Below the pieces are notes generated by a model that was not told the origin of the DNA, ran no database searches, and saw only the letters and a program-made list of their open reading frames with translations. Below, piece by piece: positions 53,935 to 61,518 of a DNA stretch of 64,000 bases. How positions within the stretch are numbered: the first letter of the stretch is position 1; each line of letters opens with the position of its first letter. The DNA is from Macrococcoides bohemicum (GTDB lineage: Bacteria; Bacillota; Bacilli; Staphylococcales; Staphylococcaceae), in the NCBI RefSeq assembly GCF_042658685.1, contig NZ_JBHSQY010000001.1; one strand, given 5' to 3'. The translations under genes and the position numbers were made by a program.

Positions 53935-55434
53935 TTATTTAATCTCTTTCATGTCAATATTATCCTGTTCAGAATGATATTTGTAAGGATTCTCTCCCCA
54001 AGTCTCCACAGATGATAAGTCTGCTTTTACATTTTTAGTCTTAAATACAGGGTTTAAACCTTTTTTACGTTGCTCATCATAATCTTTAGCAACTTCAAAC
54101 ACAACATGTGCTAATCCAATAATCGCAGTAATATTTAAGATAGCCATTAATCCCATAAATAAATCAGCAGTAGACCACACAGTTTCTACTTTAATTACAG
54201 CGCCGAAAAATACCATCAGTACTACTAACAATCTGAAGATAAACATAACTGTTTTATTTGTTGTTAAATATTCGATGTTTGATTGTCCGTAATAATAGTT
54301 ACCTAATACAGAAGAATAAGCGAATAAAAACACTGCAATTGTCAGGAATACTCCGCCAAATGAACCAATATGACTATTTAAAGCTGCTTGTGTTACTTCA
54401 ATCCCTTGAGGTGCTTTATCACCAAACTCTAATCCACCATATAATAAGATCATTATCGCAGTTGCCGTACACACTAACATCGTATCGAAGAATACACCAA
54501 GTGATTGTATTAATCCTTGTTTAACCGGATGACTTACTGCTGCAGTAGCTGCTGCATTAGGAGCAGACCCCATACCTGCTTCGTTTGAGAATAACCCACG
54601 TTTAATACCTTGCATGATGGTAAATCCTAATGCACCACCAAATGCTGGTTCTAATCTAAATGCACCTTTTACGATTTGCATAAACATCGGTATAACGTCA
54701 CCTATATGTGTGATTAATACAAACAATACGATAACGATATAAAGAATCGCCATTACAGGAACGATTGCTGTTGAAACGTTGGCAATCCAGCGCACTCCAC
54801 CAAAGATGACAAGTGCCGTTATCACAGCTAAAAAGATTCCTGTCCAGAATGGATCAAAATTATATTGTTCTTTAAAACTAGCAGCAATCGTATTTGATTG
54901 TACCGTATTAAAAACAAATGCAAATGTTACTGTAATAAGAATGGCAAATGTTGTACCTAACCACTTTTGACCTAATCCATGCTCCATATAGTAAGCTGGC
55001 CCACCACGGAAACCACCTTTTTCATCTTTTACTTTATAAACTTGTGCGAGTGTCGCTTCAAAGAAAGCACTTGCAGCACCGAAGAATGCAATTACCCACA
55101 TCCAGAATACTGCACCAGGCCCCCCAAGAACAATTGCCGTTGCTACACCAGCGATATTACCAGTACCTACTCGGCTCGCTGCACTTATAGCAAACGCCTG
55201 AAAAGATGAAATACCTTTTTTCCCATCTTCGAGTGTTTCAGGTTTCTCACCGATTACCCTAAACATCTCTTTCAACCATCTAAACTGAATAAATCTTGAA
55301 CTTAAACTAAAGAAGAACCCAGCGAGTAATAGTAATCCGATTAAAAATTCAGTCCATATCAAATCATTACCAGCAGTGACAATCGATTTAAACCACTCTG
55401 GTATCATTGCATCAAAATTTACATTCGAAAACAT
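53935..55434 (-). CDS. alsT: Sodium:alanine symporter (AGCS family)
   Basis: A 499-residue importer with about 10 membrane helices. Family motifs are AISAASRVGTGNIAGVATAI, GGPGAVFWMWVIAFFGAA, FRGGPAYYMEHGL, KRGLFSNEAGMGSAPNAAA and FAYSSVLGNYYYGQ. It brings in alanine or a related amino acid (glutamine in some Bacillus members) with sodium. GGAGG precedes the ATG. It lies downstream of parC, as in staphylococci. Confidence 0.93.
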   Translation of the reverse strand: MFSNVNFDAMIPEWFKSIVTAGNDLIWTEFLIGLLLLAGFFFSLSSRFIQFRWLKEMFRVIGEKPETLEDGKKGISSFQAFAISAASRVGTGNIAGVATAIVLGGPGAVFWMWVIAFFGAASAFFEATLAQVYKVKDEKGGFRGGPAYYMEHGLGQKWLGTTFAILITVTFAFVFNTVQSNTIAASFKEQYNFDPFWTGIFLAVITALVIFGGVRWIANVSTAIVPVMAILYIVIVLFVLITHIGDVIPMFMQIVKGAFRLEPAFGGALGFTIMQGIKRGLFSNEAGMGSAPNAAATAAVSHPVKQGLIQSLGVFFDTMLVCTATAIMILLYGGLEFGDKAPQGIEVTQAALNSHIGSFGGVFLTIAVFLFAYSSVLGNYYYGQSNIEYLTTNKTVMFIFRLLVVLMVFFGAVIKVETVWSTADLFMGLMAILNITAIIGLAHVVFEVAKDYDEQRKKGLNPVFKTKNVKADLSSVETWGENPYKYHSEQDNIDMKEIK

Positions 55435-55582
55435 ATAAAACCTCCATATCCTTTAATAAAAATAATACAAAGTTCATTTTATCATAGAATATGAAGGTTT
55501 CAATTTTTATTTTAATATATATAAAATTATTTAATATATAATAATTAACTATCAAACAACATTTAACAATTATCATTACTGT

Positions 55583-57994
55583 TTATTCAATATCAAACAT
55601 AAGATAAAATGTATCAATCTGTCCAAATTCTTTTTCATCTACGATAAAACTACCATTTGTATATCTGTCAGCGTTACGTATCGTTTTTGTATTTGACTGA
55701 TATATTTCATTTGAAGAAGATAATGTAAAGTTTACATCATCAGTTATGATATATGCATTAACTACTTTATGCGGATTAGATTTGAGTTCTTTTAAGATAA
55801 CAACGCCTCTATTCGCTCGTTTACTCTCTTCAAATAAATCTATTTTCATCTTTTTCATTGCTCCACGTTGCGTAGCAATAATGAGGTCACTCTCGGGATA
55901 AATTAATTCAGTTGAAATAACTTTATCATTGTCTTTAAGATTAATTGATTTTACGCCCGCAGCTTTTATCCCGATATTATTGATTTCAGCTAATGAATAA
56001 TGTAATGCAAAACCATTTTGAGTTACTACGAGAATATGTTCTTCACCAGTTACAGATTGTATAGCAATAACCTGATCATCATCTTTTAATTTCATACAGA
56101 CAATCGGTCTTGAAAAACGTGTCACATTAAAATCATTAAGTAATGTTCTTTTGATCATTCCATTTTTTGTTGCTATCATAATACTTTGATCCTGATTGAA
56201 ATCAGGAACATTGATCATTCCAACAACATGTTCGTTTTGAGTAAGCGGAACAATTTGCGATATATGAGTACCAAGCTCTTTCCATTTCACATCAGGTAAC
56301 TGATGAACAGGAATATAAATATAGTGTCCTAAGTTGGTAAACACAAGCAGTACATCCTGTAGATTACTTTCTTTATAATCCAGTATTGAATCTCCTTCTT
56401 TAGTACCAAGCTCATATAATCCACTCGCACCAAAACTTCTTGGAGAAGTACGTTTAATATAACCGTCTTTCGTAATACTTATAATCGTTTCTTCACTAGG
56501 TATTAAAATCTCTTTAGAAATCTTGATTTCCTGAATCTCATCTTCAATAACACTTAATCTAGGTTCACTAAACTCTTTTTGTACGGCTTTAAGTTCACGT
56601 TTAATCACCGACATTAAATGTTTTTTATCATTAATGATTTTCTCAAGTTTTTCTAAAGTAGCCTTTAATTCATCATGTTCATTTTCTAATTGTACAATAT
56701 CAGTATTCGTTAGACGATATAACTGTAACATCACAATGGCTTCAGCTTGCGCTTCTGTAAAATCATATTTTGTTTTTAAATTTTCTTTTGCATCACTTTT
56801 GTTTTTAGACTGACGAATCGTTTCTATCACTTCATCTAATATCGACAATGCTTTAATGAGCCCTTCAACAATATGCATTCGTTTTTTAGCCTGTTCTAAT
56901 TCAAATTGACTACGGCGTAAAATGACTTCTTGTTGATGCTTAATATAACTTTGTAACATTGCTTTGACACCCAAAAGACTTGGGCGTCTATCACTGATTG
57001 CTACCATATTAAAGTTATAAGCAACTTGTAAATCAGTATTTTTATATAGATAGTTTAATATACCTTCTGCATTTGCATCTTTCTTAAGTTCTACGGCGAT
57101 TCTTAAACCATTTCTATCTGTTTCATCACGAACTTCAAGAATGCCTTCAATCTTCTTATCTGCTCTTAATTCATCAATACGTTTAACAAGTGTACTTTTA
57201 TTCACTTCAAATGGTATTTCAGTGATTACAATCTCTTCTCTGCCACCGCGTAATTTTTCAATCTCAACTTTACCACGTACAATCGCTTTACCTTTGCCCG
57301 TTTCATATGCTTGTTTTATACCTGATTTACCTTGAATAATCCCACCTGTCGGAAAATCTGGCCCTGGCATGACTGTCATAATTTCTTCAGTAGTAACATT
57401 AGGATTATCGATAATCATTAATGTGGCATCGATTACTTCACTCAAATTATGTGGTGGAATATCAGTGGCATAACCTGCAGAGATACCCGTTGACCCATTG
57501 ACTAATAGATTAGGATAATTTGCAGGTAAAACCATAGGCTCCATTGCAGTATCATCAAAGTTTTGTACCCAATCAACAGTATCCTGATTAATATTACGTA
57601 ATAATACACTGGCAAGTTTTGATAACTTTGCTTCTGTATAACGCATAGCGGCAGGAGGATCATTATCTATACTACCGTTATTACCGTGCATTTCAACGAG
57701 AACATGACGTAACTTCCAGTCCTGACTCATACGGACCATGGCATCATAAACTGAAGTATCACCATGAGGATGATAATTACCGATAACGTTACCTACTGTT
57801 TTAGCACTTTTTCTAAAGTTTTTATCAAATGTATTACCTTCAGTGTGCATCGCAAATAAAATACGACGTTGTACTGGTTTTAGACCATCCCTGACATCCG
57901 GTATCGCACGATCCTGAATAATATATTTACTATAGCGTCCAAATCGATCACCAATAACATCTTCTAAAGGTAAGCTTTGTATATTTTCCTGCAT
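55583..57994 (-). CDS. parC: DNA topoisomerase IV subunit A (ParC)
   Basis: ParC is the DNA-cutting subunit of topoisomerase IV, which unlinks daughter chromosomes. The 803-residue protein has the catalytic Tyr in PPAAMRYTEAKLS and a six-blade C-terminal domain with repeated GxxKxxG-like boxes. The quinolone-resistance region reads YHPHGDTSVYDAMVRMS, placing Thr at 80 and Asp at 84, where S. aureus has Ser and Glu. Its ATG overlaps the parE stop (TAATG), and GGAGG lies inside parE. Confidence 0.96.
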   Translation of the reverse strand: MQENIQSLPLEDVIGDRFGRYSKYIIQDRAIPDVRDGLKPVQRRILFAMHTEGNTFDKNFRKSAKTVGNVIGNYHPHGDTSVYDAMVRMSQDWKLRHVLVEMHGNNGSIDNDPPAAMRYTEAKLSKLASVLLRNINQDTVDWVQNFDDTAMEPMVLPANYPNLLVNGSTGISAGYATDIPPHNLSEVIDATLMIIDNPNVTTEEIMTVMPGPDFPTGGIIQGKSGIKQAYETGKGKAIVRGKVEIEKLRGGREEIVITEIPFEVNKSTLVKRIDELRADKKIEGILEVRDETDRNGLRIAVELKKDANAEGILNYLYKNTDLQVAYNFNMVAISDRRPSLLGVKAMLQSYIKHQQEVILRRSQFELEQAKKRMHIVEGLIKALSILDEVIETIRQSKNKSDAKENLKTKYDFTEAQAEAIVMLQLYRLTNTDIVQLENEHDELKATLEKLEKIINDKKHLMSVIKRELKAVQKEFSEPRLSVIEDEIQEIKISKEILIPSEETIISITKDGYIKRTSPRSFGASGLYELGTKEGDSILDYKESNLQDVLLVFTNLGHYIYIPVHQLPDVKWKELGTHISQIVPLTQNEHVVGMINVPDFNQDQSIMIATKNGMIKRTLLNDFNVTRFSRPIVCMKLKDDDQVIAIQSVTGEEHILVVTQNGFALHYSLAEINNIGIKAAGVKSINLKDNDKVISTELIYPESDLIIATQRGAMKKMKIDLFEESKRANRGVVILKELKSNPHKVVNAYIITDDVNFTLSSSNEIYQSNTKTIRNADRYTNGSFIVDEKEFGQIDTFYLMFDIE

Positions 57995-60012
57995 TACGCT
58001 ATACCTCCTTCAGATAAATCTACATCTTTAATTACAGCAACATCCTCTTCTTCTTCAAGCAACAATAATTCATCACTTTCAAGAATGCTGACATCTTCCT
58101 GCATGCCAAATTCAACATTTTGTTCAATCCAGTCACGACGAGGTTCAACTTTATCACCCATTAATGTTGATACACGTTTCGCACTTCTTAATTCATCGTC
58201 AATTTCCACACGTATTAATGTACGGGTTTCAGGGTTCATCGTTGTATCCCATAGCTGATCAGCATTCATTTCACCTAAACCTTTATAACGCTGTAAAATA
58301 AATCCTTTTCCTACTTTTTTCTGCACATCTTTTAGTTCATCGTCCGTCCATGCATATTCAATCACTTCTGATTTACCTTTGCCTTTAGAAACTTTATATA
58401 AAGGCGGTAACGCTATATATACTTTTCCTGCTTCAATAAGAGGTCGCATATATTTAAAGAAGAATGTAAGTAATAATACCTGGATGTGCGCACCATCTGT
58501 ATCTGCATCCGTCATTATAATCACTTTTTTGTAATTGCTATCTTCAATATTAAAGTCATTGCCGACACCTGCACCAATCGTATGAATAATCGTGCTGATT
58601 TCTTCATTCTTTAGAATATCTTCAAGCTTAGCTTTCTCTGTATTAATTACTTTACCACGTAATGGCAATATGGCTTGAAATTTTCGGTCACGTCCTAGTT
58701 TAGCAGAACCACCGGCTGAATCACCCTCTACTAAATATAGTTCATTTTTCTCTGTATTTTTACTTTGAGCAGGTGTTAATTTACCTGACAACAATGTTTC
58801 TTTACGTTTGTTCTTCTTACCATTTCGAGCCTCTTCACGTGCCTTTCGTGCAGCATCTCTTGCTTGTGCTGCTTTTACAGCTTTTTTCACTAGAACCTGG
58901 CTGAGCTTACCATTCTCTTCAAAATAATACGGTAGCTGTTCAGCGAGCATCGCATCTACAGCACTTCTTGCTTCGCTTGTCCCAAGTTTAGATTTCGTTT
59001 GACCTTCAAATTGTAATAAATGTTCAGGAATCTTAACAGAGATAATCGCAGTCATACCTTCACGAATATCATTACCATCTAGATTTTTATCTTTTTGTTT
59101 TAATTCGCCTATCTTTCTCGCATATTCATTAAACACACGAGTCATCGCAGTCTTCATACCCACTTCATGTGTTCCGCCATCTTTCGTACGTACGTTGTTA
59201 ACAAAAGAAAGTATGGTCTCTGAATACTGATCATTATATTGGAAGGCAACTTCCACTTCAATTTCATTTGATGTACCATTGAAATGCGCTACTTCATGTA
59301 AGGTTTCTTTACCCTCATTAACGAATTTTACGAAATCACTTAAACCATCTTCAAAATAAAAATCATCGTGACGCTTCGGAATTACTCTATTATCCGTAAT
59401 CGAAATATGTAAGTCCTTCAATAAGAATGCTGATTCGCGTAAACGTTCGCTTAATGTTTCATAATTATATTTCGTCGTTTGTTTAAAAATAGAAGGATCC
59501 GGTTTAAAAGTAACAGTTGTACCTGTCTTCTTAGATTTACCTATCTCTTCTAAAGTTGTTACAGGTACGCCACCATTTTCAAAACGTTGTTTAAAGATTT
59601 TCCCATTATTATGAATTGTAACTTCTAACCATTCACTTAACGCATTAACTACAGAAGCCCCTACACCGTGAAGACCACCAGTTGTTTTATATCCACCCTG
59701 TCCAAACTTACCACCTGCATGTAATACAGTAAATATAACCTCTGGTGTCGGTTTACCTGTCTTATGCAGACCTGTCGGCATCCCACGTCCATTATCTGTT
59801 ACTGTTACAGAATCATCTTCATTCAAAATTACTTCTATTTTATTACCATGCCCATTTAATGCTTCATCGATAGAATTATCTAAAATTTCATACACAAGAT
59901 GATGAAGCCCTCTCGTGTCAGTCGAACCGATATACATACCAGGTCTTTTTCTAACTGCTTCTAACCCTTCTAAAACTTGTATCGATTCATCATTATATTG
60001 ATTTTTCGGCAA
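57994..60012 (-). CDS. parE: DNA topoisomerase IV subunit B (ParE)
   Basis: ParE is the ATPase subunit of topoisomerase IV. The 672-residue protein has the GHKL site (YEILDNSIDEALNG, VTDNGRGMPTGLHK, GGLHGVGASVVNALSEWLEV) and the TOPRIM motif EGDSAGGSAKLGRDRKFQAI with DADTDGAHI. A TTG at 60010-60012 seven to eight bases after AGGAGG is chosen; it gives PKNQYNDESIQVLEGLEAVR at the start, close to S. aureus ParE. The ATG further up would lie in the putative SOS box. It is first of the parE-parC pair. Confidence 0.96.
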   Translation of the reverse strand: MPKNQYNDESIQVLEGLEAVRKRPGMYIGSTDTRGLHHLVYEILDNSIDEALNGHGNKIEVILNEDDSVTVTDNGRGMPTGLHKTGKPTPEVIFTVLHAGGKFGQGGYKTTGGLHGVGASVVNALSEWLEVTIHNNGKIFKQRFENGGVPVTTLEEIGKSKKTGTTVTFKPDPSIFKQTTKYNYETLSERLRESAFLLKDLHISITDNRVIPKRHDDFYFEDGLSDFVKFVNEGKETLHEVAHFNGTSNEIEVEVAFQYNDQYSETILSFVNNVRTKDGGTHEVGMKTAMTRVFNEYARKIGELKQKDKNLDGNDIREGMTAIISVKIPEHLLQFEGQTKSKLGTSEARSAVDAMLAEQLPYYFEENGKLSQVLVKKAVKAAQARDAARKAREEARNGKKNKRKETLLSGKLTPAQSKNTEKNELYLVEGDSAGGSAKLGRDRKFQAILPLRGKVINTEKAKLEDILKNEEISTIIHTIGAGVGNDFNIEDSNYKKVIIMTDADTDGAHIQVLLLTFFFKYMRPLIEAGKVYIALPPLYKVSKGKGKSEVIEYAWTDDELKDVQKKVGKGFILQRYKGLGEMNADQLWDTTMNPETRTLIRVEIDDELRSAKRVSTLMGDKVEPRRDWIEQNVEFGMQEDVSILESDELLLLEEEEDVAVIKDVDLSEGGIA

Positions 60013-60026
60013 AATATTACCTCCTA

Positions 60027-60040
60027 CAAACATACGTTCG
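60027..60040 (-). promoter_or_regulatory. Candidate SOS (LexA) box at parE
   Basis: CGAACGTATGTTTG on the minus strand differs by one base from CGAAC-N4-GTTCG. It shares GAACGTATGTT with the polymerase boxes and sits six bases before the parE AGGAGG. A TATAAA-like -10 lies just upstream (60046-60051). Confidence 0.65.
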
Positions 60041-60318
60041 TTTAATTTATACACATTCACTATTTTATCTAATCCCTATATTTTTGCAAGTATTTATATA
60101 AAAACATTAAAGTTTACATAATATATTTATAGTAGTAAATGGTTGTGCTCTATTCAACTTTATCATAAACATTATAAAAACGGTACGGGCTATCATAGAT
60201 GAATTAAAATATAGCGATGGAATTTTAATAATTATTTTCTATTTCATCCGAATAAGCTATAATAAAAGTATAATTTTATGAATAACTATTAGTACCTGCT
60301 AATATAAGGAGAGATTTT

Positions 60319-60906
60319 ATGATAATAGCGATGATGTTAATCGCAGCATATTTAATCGGTAGTATCCCTACTGGATTAATCATTGGTAAATTATTTTACA
60401 ATATAGATATTAGGCAACATGGCAGTGGTAATTTAGGTGCAACGAATACATTTAGAATACTCGGTAAGAAAGCAGGAATATTTGTAACAATCTTTGATGT
60501 TTTAAAAGGTACAATTTCTGCATTGTTCCCAATGATATTCCACCAAAATATTCATCCAATCATTATCGGTGTTGTAGCTGTTATCGGTCATGTATTTCCA
60601 ATATACTTAAAATTTAAAGGGGGTAAAGCTGTTGCCACAAGTGCGGGTGTTATACTTGGTACAAATCCAGTGCTTTTCTTAATAATAGCCATCATCTTCT
60701 TTACGTTATTATTTACAACAAAAATGGTATCACTAACAAGTATGCTTACAAGTATCGCAAATTTTATCGGCTCTCTTTTTTTTGAGGATAAGATTTTAAT
60801 GGGTGTATCATTTCTGATTATGATTGTGATTATTGTAAGACATAAATCTAACATAGAACGTATTATGAATGGTACTGAATCTAAGATTAACTTTAATAAG
60901 AAATAA
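60319..60906 (+). CDS. plsY: Glycerol-3-phosphate acyltransferase PlsY
   Basis: PlsY transfers acyl groups from acyl phosphate to glycerol-3-phosphate, the first membrane step of phospholipid synthesis. The 195-residue protein has about five helices and the family motifs AYLIGSIPTGLIIGK, HGSGNLGATNTFRILGKKAG and KFKGGKAVATSAGV. AAGGAGAG precedes the ATG. It is divergent from parE, as in staphylococci. Confidence 0.96.
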   Translation: MIIAMMLIAAYLIGSIPTGLIIGKLFYNIDIRQHGSGNLGATNTFRILGKKAGIFVTIFDVLKGTISALFPMIFHQNIHPIIIGVVAVIGHVFPIYLKFKGGKAVATSAGVILGTNPVLFLIIAIIFFTLLFTTKMVSLTSMLTSIANFIGSLFFEDKILMGVSFLIMIVIIVRHKSNIERIMNGTESKINFNKK

Positions 60907-60950
60907 GTCCAGGCAGTAAATGCTGAAATTAAATATAGGATTGCACCAAA

Positions 60951-60977
60951 AAAGCCGGGTCAACTTTGACTCGGCTT
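60951..60977. terminator. Terminator between plsY and the thioesterase gene
   Basis: 12-bp arms AAGCCGGGTCAA (one G-T pair) enclose two or three bases, with A-rich and T-containing flanks. The two genes converge on it. Confidence 0.75.
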
Positions 60978-60985
60978 CTGTTTGT

Positions 60986-61417
60986 TTATTGTGCTTCTTC
61001 TATAGCAACAAATTCCTGATATCTAGCATGCCACTCAGGATAATAACGATCTAAACGTATTGGTCGATCACTACCTTTCTTCAGTACGACATGCGTCGTT
61101 TGTCCTGTGGCAGCAATCTCCCCATTCTCTTTTATCACTTCGTATGCATAGACAGTTTTTAGTTTTGAATAAGAATGTATCCATGTTTTAATTGTTATCT
61201 TTTCAGGATACGTAATAGAACGTTTATATTTCACACTTACATCTAATACTGGTGAAATAAGATCATCTTTTTCCATATCAGCATAGCTGAATCCAGCTTT
61301 TTCAATAAAATCAGTTCTAGCAACTTCAAACCATATTAAATAATTTGCATGATAAACGACATCCATTTTATCTGTTTCTGCGTAACGTACTTCGATTTCT
61401 TTCTCTGTATAATACAA
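60986..61417 (-). CDS. Acyl-CoA thioesterase, YbgC/4-HBT type
   Basis: A 143-residue hot-dog-fold thioesterase: RYAETDKMDVVYHANYLIWF has the catalytic Asp, and VKYKRSITYPEKITIKTWIH follows the family. Usual substrates are acyl-CoAs; the exact one is open. The start is a TTG (YYTEKEIEVRY follows), six bases after AAGGTG; the upstream GTG would fall inside that site. It lies between plsY and acnA, as in staphylococci. Confidence 0.87.
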   Translation of the reverse strand: MYYTEKEIEVRYAETDKMDVVYHANYLIWFEVARTDFIEKAGFSYADMEKDDLISPVLDVSVKYKRSITYPEKITIKTWIHSYSKLKTVYAYEVIKENGEIAATGQTTHVVLKKGSDRPIRLDRYYPEWHARYQEFVAIEEAQ

Positions 61418-61483
61418 ATTGGTCACCTTCTTAATAATGATAACTCTATTCTATCAAAAATTTAGTACTTGATACTAAAAAAA

Positions 61484-61510
61484 GACCTATGAATATTTAA
61501 TTCATAGGTC
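61484..61510 (-). terminator. Terminator after acnA
   Basis: Perfect 11-bp arms GACCTATGAAT enclose five bases; TTTTTTTAG follows on the minus strand. Confidence 0.9.
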
Positions 61511-61518
61511 AAATATTT

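Noticed and set aside
54258..55209. Plus-strand frames opposite the alanine symporter
   Set aside because: Composition and position show they are antisense shadows of the transporter.
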